Assembly: GCF_030646115.1 (NCBI RefSeq)
Contig: NZ_JAUSMX010000005.1
Coordinates: 62,001 to 126,000 of the forward strand
Reading direction: 5' to 3'
Length of the DNA: 64,000 nucleotides
From: Fluviicoccus sp.
GTDB taxonomy: Bacteria > Pseudomonadota > Gammaproteobacteria > Pseudomonadales > Moraxellaceae
The position numbers and the translations under genes were made by a program. Every line of letters starts with the position of its first letter. Within the stretch, counting starts at the first letter, position 1. Below, one piece after another: positions 28,667 to 38,382 of the stretch. The notes under the pieces are model-generated. The model saw only the letters and a list, made by a program, of their open reading frames with translations. It ran no database searches and was not told the DNA's origin.

Positions 28667-30268
28667 TTAGCCGCCGAACTGGTTCATGGTGTTCTTCGAA
28701 GCGTCACCGGCCTTCAGCGCGTTGTCGCCAGAGAACATTTCCTTGTGGTCGTCACCGATGTCGGAGCCGGCCATTGCCTGGTGCTTGACGCAGGAAACGC
28801 CTTCACGGATTTCCTTGCGCTGCACTCCGGCCACATAAGCCAGCATGCCTTGCTCGCCGAAGTAACCCTTCGACAGTTCGTGCATGTGCAGGGCGGTGGT
28901 GTGGTAGGTCGGCAGCGTGATCAGGTGATGGAACACACCGGCTTCACGGGAAGCATCGGCCTGGAAGGTGCGGATCATTTCATCAGCAGCCTTGGCCAGT
29001 TCGCTGTTGTCATAGTCGACGCTCATCAGCTTGGCGCGGTCGTAGGCGGACACGTCCTTGCCTTCCTTGACCATGCGGTCAAAGGCTTGCTGACGGAAGT
29101 TCAGCGTCCAGTTGAACGACGGGCTGTTGTTGTAAACCAGCTTGGCGTTCGGGACGATTTCCTTCACACGGTTGACCATGTGGGCGATTTCAGCAACGTT
29201 CGGCGTTGCGGTTTCGATCCACAGCATGTCAGCGCCGTTCTGCAGCGAGGTCACGCAGTCGAGCACAACGCGGTCGATCTGGGTGTCTTCACGGAACTGG
29301 TACAGGCCGGAAGGCAGACGGCTCGGGCGGTGCAGCTTGCCATCGCGCTTGATCAGCACTTCGTCATCCTGAGCTTCGGAAATGTCGATTTCCTGGGTCT
29401 TCAGGTAGCTGATGTACTGGGAAGCCAGATCGCCCTTCTCCTTGGAGACCGGGATCTTCTGGGTCAGGTCAGCGCCTTCGGAGTCGGTACGGGCGACGAT
29501 AACGCCTTCGTCAATGCCGAGTTCCAGGAAAGCCAGACGCACAGCGTTGATCTTCGACAGGAAGTCTTCGTGCGGAACGGTGACCTTGCCGGCCTGGTGG
29601 CCGCACTGCTTGGCGTCAGAAACCTGATTTTCGAGCTGGATGGCGCAGGCGCCGGCTTCGATCATCTTCTTGGTCAGCAGGTAGGTGGCTTCTTCGTTAC
29701 CGAAACCGGCATCGATGTCGGCAATGATAGGCACAACATGCGATTCGAAGTTGTTGATCTTGGCTTCGATTTCAGCGGCCTTGGCCTTGTCACCGGCATC
29801 TTCAGCCTTGTTCAGGGCGCGGAACAGGTCGTTCAGTTCCTTGGCGTCGGCTTGACGGAGGAAGGTGTAGATTTCTTCGATCAGGGCCGGAACCGAGGTC
29901 TTTTCGTGCATGGACTGGTCAGGCAGCGGGCCGAAATCGGAACGCAGGGCGGCAACCATCCAGCCGGACAGGTAGATGTACTTCTTGGACGTGGTGCCGA
30001 AGTACTTCTTGTTGGCGATCATCTTCTGTTGGGCGACAAAACCGTGCCAGCAACCCAGGGATTGGGTGTACTTGCTGTTGTCAGCATCGTACTCGGCCAT
30101 ATCCTTACGCATGATGGCGGCGGTGTACTTAGCGATGTCCAGACCGGTGCGGAAGCGGTTCTGCACGATCATGCGGGCAGCATCTTCCGGATGGATAGCA
30201 CCCCAGGTGCCACCGAGTATGGCCTTGACGGCGCGGACGTGTTCAATCGCAGAGGCGTACGTAGTCAT
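28667..30268 (-). CDS. aceA: isocitrate lyase
   Basis: First enzyme of the glyoxylate shunt: cleaves isocitrate to glyoxylate and succinate, needed for growth on acetate or fatty acids. 533 residues from the ATG at 30268, which follows an AGGAAAAC site; the frame is open 11 codons further but without a ribosome site. The catalytic cysteine is in KQCGH, the variant of the longer Pseudomonas-type isocitrate lyases, where E. coli has KKCGH. DIDAGFGNEEATYLL and NNSPSFNW substrate segments are intact. Divergent from a LysR gene and near glcB. Confidence 0.97.
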   Translation of the reverse strand: MTTYASAIEHVRAVKAILGGTWGAIHPEDAARMIVQNRFRTGLDIAKYTAAIMRKDMAEYDADNSKYTQSLGCWHGFVAQQKMIANKKYFGTTSKKYIYLSGWMVAALRSDFGPLPDQSMHEKTSVPALIEEIYTFLRQADAKELNDLFRALNKAEDAGDKAKAAEIEAKINNFESHVVPIIADIDAGFGNEEATYLLTKKMIEAGACAIQLENQVSDAKQCGHQAGKVTVPHEDFLSKINAVRLAFLELGIDEGVIVARTDSEGADLTQKIPVSKEKGDLASQYISYLKTQEIDISEAQDDEVLIKRDGKLHRPSRLPSGLYQFREDTQIDRVVLDCVTSLQNGADMLWIETATPNVAEIAHMVNRVKEIVPNAKLVYNNSPSFNWTLNFRQQAFDRMVKEGKDVSAYDRAKLMSVDYDNSELAKAADEMIRTFQADASREAGVFHHLITLPTYHTTALHMHELSKGYFGEQGMLAYVAGVQRKEIREGVSCVKHQAMAGSDIGDDHKEMFSGDNALKAGDASKNTMNQFGG

Positions 30269-30406
30269 GACGTTTTCCTGTTGCTGGTGGGGATGGGTCA
30301 AAGCATCTTCTGAAATGAAGAAAAGAGGCCTTAACGGAATGGGCGCAGTCTAAAGTTTGTGGCATAATTTCGCTAATTTATCATCTTGATCTTCGGTATT
30401 TATTTT

Positions 30407-31411
30407 ATGAATCTTGAGCGCGTAGACCTGAATCTGCTCACGTATCTTGATGTTTTGCTTAGGGAAAAAAATGTGACCCGGGCGGCAGAACAGCTTGGCG
30501 TGACCCAGCCGGCGATGTCAAACATCCTGCGACGGTTGCGGGTTTTGTTCAATGACCCGTTGCTGATTCGGTCCAGCGAAGGCATGACGCCGACCGAACG
30601 GGCGCTGGAATTGCAGCCCAGCATTCGCGAAGTTTTGTCCGATCTCAGCCAGATTCTTGAGCCCCGCACCGAGTTCCGTCCGCTGAGCAGCAACCGGGTT
30701 TTCCGCATCATGGCGTCCGACTATGCGGAAGCGACTTTAATCCCGGCGCTGGTCAAGGCCATGCGTTCCGAAGCGCCGAATGTGGTGCTTGATTTCCTCA
30801 CCCCCTCCGACGTCAGCTACCGCGACATGGAGCAGGGCAAGGTCGACATGGCCATTAACCGCTTCAACGAAATTCCCCAGTCGTTCCACCAGGTTCTGGT
30901 TTGGCAGGACAGCTTTTCCTGCCTGCTGCACCGCGACAGCGAAATGGTGGACCACTTCAACCTGCGTTCCTATCTGGAAGCCCAGCATATCTGGGTCAGC
31001 AAGACCGGCATGGGCGTCGGTTTCGGCGTCAACCCGGAAAAATCCGGTGGTTTGGGCTGGATTGACCAGGCGCTGGCCCGTATCGGCAAGAAGCGCAAGA
31101 TCAGTATTTTCACCCGCCACTACCAGATGCCCGCCTTGCTGGCGGCCAATGCCGACCTGATAGCCACGTTGCCGACGCGTGTGGCCCGTCTGCAGGCGCA
31201 AAACCTGCGGCTGGTGATCAAGGAGCCGCCATTCTATATTCCCGAGTTCGAGTTGAAAATGGCTTGGTGTCCGTTGCTGCATCACCATCCGGCGCATCGC
31301 TGGCTGCGCCAGTTGATCCTGTTTGTGGCCCGGCAGCTGATAGATGAAGAACGCCGTCTGGAAGACAAGGCTATCATCCACAGCCATTTGTCCGCCCGCT
31401 ACGAAGACTGA
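30407..31411 (+). CDS. LysR family transcriptional regulator, likely of the glyoxylate shunt
   Basis: 334 residues with a standard N-terminal winged HTH (about 7-65: LDVLLREKNVTRAAEQLGVTQPAMSNILRRLR) and a two-lobe periplasmic-binding-like effector domain. It is transcribed away from aceA across a 138-bp gap and towards glcB, which begins 95 bp after it, so control of both shunt genes is a reasonable inference. ATG 30407 is used because it gives the normal LysR N-terminus (MNLERVDLNLL); a TTG seven codons upstream is less likely. Confidence 0.9.
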   Translation: MNLERVDLNLLTYLDVLLREKNVTRAAEQLGVTQPAMSNILRRLRVLFNDPLLIRSSEGMTPTERALELQPSIREVLSDLSQILEPRTEFRPLSSNRVFRIMASDYAEATLIPALVKAMRSEAPNVVLDFLTPSDVSYRDMEQGKVDMAINRFNEIPQSFHQVLVWQDSFSCLLHRDSEMVDHFNLRSYLEAQHIWVSKTGMGVGFGVNPEKSGGLGWIDQALARIGKKRKISIFTRHYQMPALLAANADLIATLPTRVARLQAQNLRLVIKEPPFYIPEFELKMAWCPLLHHHPAHRWLRQLILFVARQLIDEERRLEDKAIIHSHLSARYED

Positions 31412-31417
31412 ACGAAT

Positions 31418-31451
31418 CAGGCCCGTAAAATGGTATACGGGCCTGTTTTTC
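31418..31451 (+). terminator. rho-independent terminator after the LysR gene
   Basis: CAGGCCCGTA pairs with TACGGGCCTG over a short A-rich loop and is followed by TTTTTC. It separates the regulator from glcB, which must then have its own promoter. Confidence 0.88.
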
Positions 31452-31506
31452 GGTACACTATCGCCCTCCGATTTTTCCCCCGCTCACTGTCAATCAGGTG
31501 AACTTC

Positions 31507-33678
31507 ATGACGACCGAACGTATCCAGCGCGGTAACTTGGCCATTGCCAAAGAACTGTATGACTTCATTGCCAACCAGGCCATCCCGGGATCCGGCGTGG
31601 ATGTTGATGCCTACTGGAGCGCTTTCGAACAGGTCGTCGTCGAACTGACCCCGAAGAACAAGGCGTTGCTGGCCAAGCGTGATGACCTGCAGGCCAAGAT
31701 CGATGCCTGGCACCGCGCCAACCCCGGTTTTGACAAGGCCCAGTACAAGGCCTTCCTGCTGGAAATCGGTTATCTGGTGCCGGAAGGCCCGGACTTTCAG
31801 ATCACTACTGAGAATGTGGACGAAGAACTGGCCCAACTGGCTGGTCCGCAGCTGGTGGTGCCGGTGCGCAACGCCCGTTACGCCCTGAACGCCGCCAACG
31901 CCCGCTGGGGCTCGCTTTATGACGCCCTGTACGGCACGGACGTGATTTCCGAAGAGGGCGGCGCTGACAAGGGCAAGGGTTACAACCCGGCGCGCGGCAA
32001 CAAGGTGATCGCCTTTGCCCGTCAATTCCTGAACGACAGCTTTCCGCTGGCGTCCGGCTCGCATGTGGACTCCTCGCTGTATGCGGTTGAAAACGGCCAA
32101 CTGGTGGTCAGCTTGAACGACGGTTCCAAAACAGGCCTGAAGAATCCGGCCCAGTTCGTGGGTTATACCGGCAACAGCACGGCTCCGACCGGTATCCTGC
32201 TGAAGAACAACGGCCTGCATGTCGAAGTTCAGGTTGATCCCGTACATCATGTCGGCAAAGATGATTCCGCCCATGTCAATGACTTGCTGATTGAAGCCGC
32301 TGTCACCACCATTCAGGATCTGGAAGATTCCGTGGCGGCCGTGGATGCGGAGGAAAAGGTTGAAGGCTACAGCAACTGGCTGGGCCTGATGACCGGCACG
32401 CTGGTGGAAACCTTTGAAAAGGGCGGCAAGCAACTGACCCGCCGTATGAATGCCGATCGCACGTACAAGAATCCGCAGGGTCAGGAATTCAGCCTGCACG
32501 GCCGCTCCATGATGTTGTTGCGCAACGTCGGCCATCTGATGACCAACCCGGCCATTCTGGTGAATGGCGAAGAAGTGTTTGAAGGCATCATGGACGCGAT
32601 GGTCACCGCCCTGATCAGCCAGCGTGCCCGGACCGACAAGGCCGGTGTGAAGCTGGTCAATTCCCGCACCGGTTCCACCTACATCGTGAAGCCGAAGATG
32701 CACGGACCGGAAGAAGTGGCCTTCACGGTCGAGCTGTTTGCCGCCGCCGAAAAGGCTGTCGGCCTGCCGGAGAACACCCTCAAGGTCGGCATCATGGACG
32801 AAGAGCGTCGCACTTCGGTCAACCTGAAGGAGTGCATCCGCGCCGCGTCCGAACGTACCATCTTCATCAACACCGGCTTCATGGACCGCACCGGTGACGA
32901 GATCCATACCTCCATGGAAGCCGGTCCGGTGGTCCGCAAGGACGACGTGAAGAAGCAGGCCTGGATCGCTGCCTACGAGCGTCGCAATGTCTCCATCGGT
33001 CTGGCTTGCGGTCTGCAAGGCAAGGCCCAGATTGGCAAGGGCATGTGGCCGAAGCCGGACGAAATGAAGGAAATGATCGCCACCAAGGCAGCGCACCCGA
33101 ATGCCGGCGCCACCTGCGCCTGGGTGCCAAGCCCGACCGGCGCGGCGCTGCACGCGTTGCATTACCACCAGGTGAATGTGAAGGCCCGTCAGGACGAACT
33201 GAAGTCGGTTGCCGGTGATGCCGTCGACACCATCCTGAACCCGCCGTTGGCCCCGAACACCGACTGGACCGATGCCGAGAAGCTGGCCGAACTGGAAAAC
33301 AACTGCCAGGGTATCCTGGGTTATGTGGTGCGCTGGGTGGATCTGGGTGTCGGTTGCTCCAAGGTGCCCGACATCAATAACGTCGGCCTGATGGAAGACC
33401 GCGCCACGCTGCGTATTTCCAGCCAGCACATCGCCAACTGGCTGCGCCATGGCGTGGTCTCCCAGGAACTGGTAATGGACGTGATGAAGCGCATGGCTGT
33501 GATCGTCGACCAGCAGAACGCCGGTGACGCCGCCTACACAGCTATGGCCCCGGGTTATGACGGCATAGCCTTCAAGGCAGCCTGCGACCTGGTGTTCCTG
33601 GGCACGGTCCAGCCGTCCGGCTACACCGAGCCGCTGTTGCACGCCGCCCGCCTGCAACTGAAGGCGAAGCGTGGCTAA
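31507..33678 (+). CDS. glcB: malate synthase G
   Basis: Condenses glyoxylate and acetyl-CoA to malate, second step of the glyoxylate shunt. The 723-residue length and the inserted domain identify the monomeric G form and not AceB. Catalytic region [18 protein letters not shown] and the [14 protein letters not shown] block with active-site acids are present. The start is ATG 31507, giving [15 protein letters not shown]; a GTG three codons earlier is possible. It is monocistronic, bounded by terminators. Confidence 0.97.
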   Translation: MTTERIQRGNLAIAKELYDFIANQAIPGSGVDVDAYWSAFEQVVVELTPKNKALLAKRDDLQAKIDAWHRANPGFDKAQYKAFLLEIGYLVPEGPDFQITTENVDEELAQLAGPQLVVPVRNARYALNAANARWGSLYDALYGTDVISEEGGADKGKGYNPARGNKVIAFARQFLNDSFPLASGSHVDSSLYAVENGQLVVSLNDGSKTGLKNPAQFVGYTGNSTAPTGILLKNNGLHVEVQVDPVHHVGKDDSAHVNDLLIEAAVTTIQDLEDSVAAVDAEEKVEGYSNWLGLMTGTLVETFEKGGKQLTRRMNADRTYKNPQGQEFSLHGRSMMLLRNVGHLMTNPAILVNGEEVFEGIMDAMVTALISQRARTDKAGVKLVNSRTGSTYIVKPKMHGPEEVAFTVELFAAAEKAVGLPENTLKVGIMDEERRTSVNLKECIRAASERTIFINTGFMDRTGDEIHTSMEAGPVVRKDDVKKQAWIAAYERRNVSIGLACGLQGKAQIGKGMWPKPDEMKEMIATKAAHPNAGATCAWVPSPTGAALHALHYHQVNVKARQDELKSVAGDAVDTILNPPLAPNTDWTDAEKLAELENNCQGILGYVVRWVDLGVGCSKVPDINNVGLMEDRATLRISSQHIANWLRHGVVSQELVMDVMKRMAVIVDQQNAGDAAYTAMAPGYDGIAFKAACDLVFLGTVQPSGYTEPLLHAARLQLKAKRG

Positions 33679-33716
33679 GCCCCGGTTCTCCGTGGTGACA
33701 CGGATCTGATCCGGCA

Positions 33717-33746
33717 GGGGACACTTTGGTGTCCCCTTCTTTTTTA
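33717..33746 (+). terminator. rho-independent terminator after glcB
   Basis: GGGGACAC and GTGTCCCC with a TTTG loop, then TTCTTTTTT, 38 bp after the glcB stop. Confidence 0.92.
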
Positions 33747-33758
33747 GGGGATGTTTTC

Positions 33759-34250
33759 ATGGCTGAGTTTGTTGCGCTCGATTTTGAAACCGCCGATTAC
33801 GGGGCCGACAGCGCCTGCGCGATTGCCTTGGTGCGGGTGCAGCACGACCGCATTATTAAACGCACCTACAGCTTGATCCGACCGCCACGTTCGTTGTTCC
33901 GGTTTACGCACATTCATGGTTTGCGCTGGTCGGATGTGGCGGACCAGCCAACCTTTGCGGAGTTGTGGCCCTCTATTGCACAGGAATTTGAAGGGGTGGA
34001 GTTTGTCGCGGCGCACAATGCGGGCTTTGACCGGGGTGTTCTGGCGGCCTGTTGCGCGGCAGCGGGGGTAGCCATGCCGGATGTCCGGTTTGAATGTACC
34101 GTGCGCTTGGCAAAAAGGACTTGGGGATTGAAACGGGCGAACCTGGCAGCGGTCTCGGAATTTCTCAACATACCGTTGGTGCATCACCAAGCGCTGTCTG
34201 ACGCAGAAGCGTGTGCCAAGATTGTGATTGCGGCATCGGGGGCAAATTAA
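33759..34250 (+). CDS. DEDDh 3'-5' exonuclease (DnaQ-like)
   Basis: A 163-residue exonuclease domain with no other domain. All DEDDh residues can be read: LDFETAD near the N-terminus (Asp, Glu), HNAGFDRGVL (middle Asp), and HQALSDAEACAKI (His and last Asp). Similar stand-alone proteins resemble the DNA polymerase III epsilon domain; their substrate is not established. The ATG at 33759 follows AGGGGA by 7 bp and places LDFET 9 residues in, as usual. Confidence 0.88.
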   Translation: MAEFVALDFETADYGADSACAIALVRVQHDRIIKRTYSLIRPPRSLFRFTHIHGLRWSDVADQPTFAELWPSIAQEFEGVEFVAAHNAGFDRGVLAACCAAAGVAMPDVRFECTVRLAKRTWGLKRANLAAVSEFLNIPLVHHQALSDAEACAKIVIAASGAN

Positions 34251-34269
34251 AGGGTGGAAACAAGAGGGT

Positions 34270-34295
34270 TCCTGCACCGGAAAACCGGTGCAGGA
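34270..34295. terminator. strong hairpin between convergent genes
   Basis: TCCTGCACCGG, AAAA loop, CCGGTGCAGGA: a perfect 11-bp stem in the 55-bp gap between the exonuclease and DAHP synthase stops. There is no T-run on either side, so it is either a terminator of mRNA-stabilising type or a repeat. Confidence 0.5.
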
Positions 34296-34305
34296 GCGTC
34301 AGGAA

Positions 34306-35388
34306 TCAGGCTCCCTGACGACGGTTCGGCAGCACATCCTTCAGCTTGTCGCGCATTTTCAGCACGGCTTCTTCCGTTGTCGCCCAATCAATGCAGCCAT
34401 CGGTTACGGACTTGCCGTATTCCAGCTGGGACAGGTCGGCAGGAATATCCTGACGGCCGAACTTCAGATGGCTTTCCACCATCAGGCCGACAATCGACGA
34501 ATTGCCTTCAATGATCTGGTTGCTGACATTGTCCATGACCAGCGGTTGCAGTGCCGGATCCTTGTTGGAATTGGCATGGCTGGCGTCGATCATGATGTTG
34601 CGCGCCACCTTGGCCTTGTCCAGTTCACGCTCGGCCAGCGCCACCGACACGGAGTCATAGTTCGGCTTGCCGTCGCCGCCACGCAGCACCACATGGCCGT
34701 ACGGGTTACCGTTGGTGTTGATGATGGCGACCTGTCCATCCTGGTTGATGCCCAGGAAGCTGTGCGGATTGGCCACGGAGAGCAGGGCGTTGATCGCTAC
34801 TTTCAAACCGCCATCCGTCCCGTTCTTGAAACCGACCGGCGATGACAAGCCGCTGGACATCTCCCGGTGGGTTTGAGACTCGGTGGTGCGGGCGCCGATG
34901 GCTGACCAGGCAATCAGGTCGTGCATGTACTGCGGCGACATCGGGTCCAGCGCTTCGGTAGCGCAGGGCAGGCCCATCTCGTTCAACTCCAGCAACAACT
35001 TCCGGCCGACATGCAGACCTTTCTGGATATCGAAAGAGTCATTCATGTCGGGGTCGTTGATCAGGCCTTTCCAGCCCACGGTGGTACGCGGTTTTTCGAA
35101 ATAGACGCGCATCACCAGATACAGGGTGTCTTCCACTTTGGCAGACAGTGCTTTCAGGCGCTCGGCATACTCACGGGCCGCCTTGAGATCGTGAATGGAG
35201 CAAGGGCCGATGACGATGAACAGGCGGTGGTCCTTGCCATCCAGAATGTTGCGGATGGTCTGGCGACCGGTCAGCACGGCCTTGCGTGCGGTGACAGACA
35301 GGGGAAGCTCGTCTTTCAGGGCGGCCGGGGTAATCAGTACTTCCGTAGAACGTACATTGATGTCTTCAATCAGGTTATCGATGGTCAT
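34306..35388 (-). CDS. 3-deoxy-7-phosphoheptulonate (DAHP) synthase, class I
   Basis: First enzyme of aromatic amino-acid synthesis, AroF/G/H type. 360 residues from ATG 35388 (MTIDNLIEDINVRS); the open frame extends upstream into the intergenic region but that part is not conserved. Active-site blocks IGPCSIHD, RVYFEKPRTTVGWKGLIND and DASHANSNKDP are intact. The feedback specificity (Tyr, Phe or Trp) cannot be assigned safely, so no symbol is given. Divergent from the YiaD-like gene. Confidence 0.95.
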   Translation of the reverse strand: MTIDNLIEDINVRSTEVLITPAALKDELPLSVTARKAVLTGRQTIRNILDGKDHRLFIVIGPCSIHDLKAAREYAERLKALSAKVEDTLYLVMRVYFEKPRTTVGWKGLINDPDMNDSFDIQKGLHVGRKLLLELNEMGLPCATEALDPMSPQYMHDLIAWSAIGARTTESQTHREMSSGLSSPVGFKNGTDGGLKVAINALLSVANPHSFLGINQDGQVAIINTNGNPYGHVVLRGGDGKPNYDSVSVALAERELDKAKVARNIMIDASHANSNKDPALQPLVMDNVSNQIIEGNSSIVGLMVESHLKFGRQDIPADLSQLEYGKSVTDGCIDWATTEEAVLKMRDKLKDVLPNRRQGA

Positions 35389-35583
35389 GATGCGGGATCG
35401 AGGCGGTAAAACCATGGATTGTAGGGGGAAACCGGTCAAGGCAACAACCCAAAATGAAGTGAGAAGGCCACTGGTTGGTGTACAAACAGATTTCATCTTA
35501 AATTGTAACAAGAAAACATTACAGATTGAGGCAGGCATCTGTTAAAACTGCGTCATCGATTTTTGTATCAAAGGAAGACTCTC

Positions 35584-36225
35584 ATGCGTATCGTTCTTAT
35601 TGCCGCTATTTCCGGCAGCTTGCTGGTGGCTGGTTGCACCACAAATCCATATACCGGTGAACGTCAGGCCAGCAAGGCCGCCATTGGCGCCCTGACCGGG
35701 GCTGCCGTTGGCGCTCTGGCCGGTGGCAAGAAGCACCGGGGTGAAGGTGCGGCTATTGGCGCGGCGCTGGGCGGTGGTGTCGGTGTCTATATGGACAGCC
35801 AGGAAAAGAAGCTGCGTGACGAACTGCAAGGCACCGGCGTTGGCGTGCAAAAAGACAAGACCACCGGCGCCATTGACCTGATCATGCCCGGCAACATTAC
35901 GTTCCCGACGGCCCAAAGCAGCATCAAGCCGGACTTTTTCGCTACGCTTAACAGCGTTGGCAAGACCTTGAAGGAGTTCAACAAGACTACTATCACCGTG
36001 TCCGGCCACACCGACAACGTCGGTCGTGATGATTACAACATGAAGTTGTCGCAGGACCGCGCCAATGCCGTGGGTCAGTACCTGACTTCCCAAGGTGTTC
36101 CCGCCAGCCGTATCACCACGGTCGGTTTCGGCAAGACCAAGCCGATTGCTGACAACAGCAATGAAGTCGGCCGGGCGCAGAATCGCCGTGTTGAAATCAC
36201 CATCAACCCGCCTGAATCGATGTAA
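35584..36225 (+). CDS. yiaD: OmpA-family lipoprotein, YiaD-like
   Basis: A 213-residue outer-membrane lipoprotein. Lipobox LVAGC (cysteine at residue 18) starts the mature sequence CTTNPYTGERQASKAAIG, which matches E. coli YiaD closely. A glycine-zipper region (about 30-75: ALTGAAVGALAGG, GAAIGAALGGGVGVYMD) follows, then the OmpA peptidoglycan-binding domain (about 100-210) with GHTDNVG, LSQDRANAV and RAQNRRVEI. It probably tethers the outer membrane to the cell wall. ATG 35584 follows AAAGGAAG. Confidence 0.92.
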   Translation: MRIVLIAAISGSLLVAGCTTNPYTGERQASKAAIGALTGAAVGALAGGKKHRGEGAAIGAALGGGVGVYMDSQEKKLRDELQGTGVGVQKDKTTGAIDLIMPGNITFPTAQSSIKPDFFATLNSVGKTLKEFNKTTITVSGHTDNVGRDDYNMKLSQDRANAVGQYLTSQGVPASRITTVGFGKTKPIADNSNEVGRAQNRRVEITINPPESM

Positions 36226-36283
36226 TCAGGTGGAGGGTGGGGGACTTGATAGTTCGGTCTTCCCGCCATCAGCAAGGTGACAC

Positions 36284-36318
36284 AAAATGAGAGGGCATAG
36301 TTGCCCTCTCATTTTTTT
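36284..36318 (+). terminator. rho-independent terminator after the yiaD-like gene
   Basis: AAAATGAGAGGGCA and TGCCCTCTCATTTT form a 14-bp stem around TAGT, then a T-run. Confidence 0.95.
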
Positions 36319-36368
36319 GGTCGAAGGTGCGTTATCCTGTCATTCAGAAATACACAGTCGAAGGGATC

Positions 36369-37334
36369 ATGACCGCCAGCAAATCACAAATTCAGCAATG
36401 GGCCGAAGCCGGCGCCCTGCCTCCCGGTAAAATCGGAGAGGCGTTGAAAGTTGCCGGAGTAACCCCGGCAGCCTCGGAATGGCGTCAGTTTCTGGAGCGT
36501 CTGTTGCTGGGCAACGGCGGCGCCATGCTAATGTCCTCCGTCATTTTCTTTTTTGCCGCCAACTGGGAAGCCATGGGGCGGTTTGCCAAGTTCGGGCTGA
36601 TTGAACTTCTGTTGGCGGCCGCCCTGACGGTTTACTGGCGGTTCCCGACACGTGTTGTCGGGCAGGCGTCACTGACGGCGTCAGCCGTTCTTGTAGGGGT
36701 CTTGCTGGCCTATTACGGCCAGACTTATCAGACCGGCGCGGATAACTGGCAGTTGTTTGCCAGTTGGGCGGCACTCATTCTCCCCTGGGCCTTGCTGGCC
36801 CGCTCGGCTTCACTGTGGCTGCTGTGGCTGTTTCTGGTCAACCTTTCCCTGATGCTGTATGACAGCGTTCACCCGTTGCTGTGGGGAAGTGATGGCATGC
36901 AATGGACCACCTTGGCATTCAATACCGTGGCGCTCGTGGCCTGGGAAAAAGCCGCCCCAGCGACCGTCACGGTTGCATCCCGCAGCGGTCCAAGGTTGCT
37001 GGCCCTTGCTTCAGGATTTGCCATGACCGTTTTAACCATCGAGGAGCTTATTAGCCCGGATGGTTGGCGGTTCATCGTGGTGTTGAGTGTCTACGCAGCC
37101 TGGATGGCTGCCTTTCAGTTTGCCTATCGTCGCCTGCGCCCGGACCTGTTCATGCTGGCCGGTCTATGCCTGTCCTTCATTGTGGTGAGTTCCGTCGGGC
37201 TGGCTAAATGGCTGTTCCATGGCGATGGACTGGGTGCATTCCTGGTGATCAGTTTATGGATTATCGGTATATCGTCGGTTGCGGTGCGCTGGCTGAAATC
37301 CGAACATGAGGTCATGTCCCATGAGCAAGCCTGA
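36369..37334 (+). CDS. DUF2157 domain-containing membrane protein
   Basis: 321 residues: a soluble N-terminal stretch of about 55 residues (SKSQIQQWAEAGALPPGKIGEAL) followed by about nine hydrophobic helices, as in DUF2157 proteins. Function unknown. ATG 36369 is preceded by GAAGGG. It overlaps the DUF4401 gene by 14 bp and is the first of a three-gene operon (DUF2157, DUF4401, GDYXXLXY) that recurs in many proteobacteria. Confidence 0.87.
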   Translation: MTASKSQIQQWAEAGALPPGKIGEALKVAGVTPAASEWRQFLERLLLGNGGAMLMSSVIFFFAANWEAMGRFAKFGLIELLLAAALTVYWRFPTRVVGQASLTASAVLVGVLLAYYGQTYQTGADNWQLFASWAALILPWALLARSASLWLLWLFLVNLSLMLYDSVHPLLWGSDGMQWTTLAFNTVALVAWEKAAPATVTVASRSGPRLLALASGFAMTVLTIEELISPDGWRFIVVLSVYAAWMAAFQFAYRRLRPDLFMLAGLCLSFIVVSSVGLAKWLFHGDGLGAFLVISLWIIGISSVAVRWLKSEHEVMSHEQA

Positions 37335-38382
37335 CATGCTGTGGGAAAAACTGGCAGCCGCCGGGCTGGTTCAGGGTGAAATGCCGCCGGTGGAGAAATT
37401 GCCGCCCTGGTACGTGCGCACCCTGCAAGGATTTTCGGGCTGGCTGGCCGCCTTCTTCCTGCTGGGGTTCATGGGGACGTTGTTCCATGGCTTGTTTGAC
37501 CAACCCTGGTTCAGCTTGGGGATTGGCACGTTGCTGGTGGCATTGGCCGTGGTGTTGCTGCGTCATCCCGGCAAGGTCTTCGCGGATCAGTTTGGACTGG
37601 CTGCCAGTCTGGCGGGGCAGGTGTTGTGGCTGGTGGGGCAGAAGGATTACTGGCAGGACAGCAGCTTCTGGTTGTTGTGGGCGGCGGTGCAGGCCGTTCT
37701 GGTGTGGTTGATTGCCTTACCGGTGCACCGCTTTCTTTCCGCCACGGCGGTGGTGTATGCCCTGTCAGCCGCTTTTGCCAATCTGACGGTTTTCTGGCTG
37801 GTGCCTTCGCTGCTGATGCTGGTCATGGCTGTCTTGTGGTTGACGGAAACCCGCTGGTTGCCCAAGGCGGAGCTGTGGAGTCCGGTGGCCTTTGCCGTAT
37901 CGATCTGTGTGCTGCAGATGCACGCGGCGTCCATCATCAGTCCGTCGGTTTGGTCGGAAATTGCCCGGCAGGGACGTCAACTTCAAGCCCCGTCTGCGTG
38001 GATACTGACGCTGAATGAATGGCTGATTGCCGGGGTCTGGCTTGGCAGTACGGCACTATTGCTTCGCAGGTCCGGTATTGGCTGGTCATCACGGCACGGA
38101 AAACTGGCATGGGGCGGCATGGTGGCGATTGCACTGATTTCCCAACAAGCCCAAGGCTTGACGATTGCCTGGCTGATGATGCTGCTGGGTTTTGCCCAAG
38201 GGCATCGGGTGCTGCTGGGCTTGGGCATGATGGCCTTCTGGGGCTATCTGGGCCGTTATTATTATTTGCTGGATGCCTCGTTGCTGGCCAAGTCCGGGGT
38301 ATTGGCCGTGAGCGCGGCGGTGTTTCTGGCCGGGTATGCCCTGCTGCATCTGAATAGCCGGGAGGCCCAGGATCATGCGTAG
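37321..38382 (+). CDS. DUF4401 domain-containing membrane protein
   Basis: 353 residues with about ten predicted membrane helices after a short cytoplasmic N-terminus (MLWEKLAAAGLVQGEMPP). It matches the DUF4401 partners of DUF2157 proteins; function unknown. ATG 37321 lies inside the end of the DUF2157 gene, and the 3' end overlaps the next gene by 8 bp, so all three are coupled. Confidence 0.87.
   Translation: MSKPDMLWEKLAAAGLVQGEMPPVEKLPPWYVRTLQGFSGWLAAFFLLGFMGTLFHGLFDQPWFSLGIGTLLVALAVVLLRHPGKVFADQFGLAASLAGQVLWLVGQKDYWQDSSFWLLWAAVQAVLVWLIALPVHRFLSATAVVYALSAAFANLTVFWLVPSLLMLVMAVLWLTETRWLPKAELWSPVAFAVSICVLQMHAASIISPSVWSEIARQGRQLQAPSAWILTLNEWLIAGVWLGSTALLLRRSGIGWSSRHGKLAWGGMVAIALISQQAQGLTIAWLMMLLGFAQGHRVLLGLGMMAFWGYLGRYYYLLDASLLAKSGVLAVSAAVFLAGYALLHLNSREAQDHA

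Noticed and set aside
28634-30313. 559-codon open frame antisense to aceA, and a 746-codon one antisense to glcB (31417-33657)
   Set aside because: Both mirror conserved enzyme genes codon for codon and show no ribosome site or recognisable motif.
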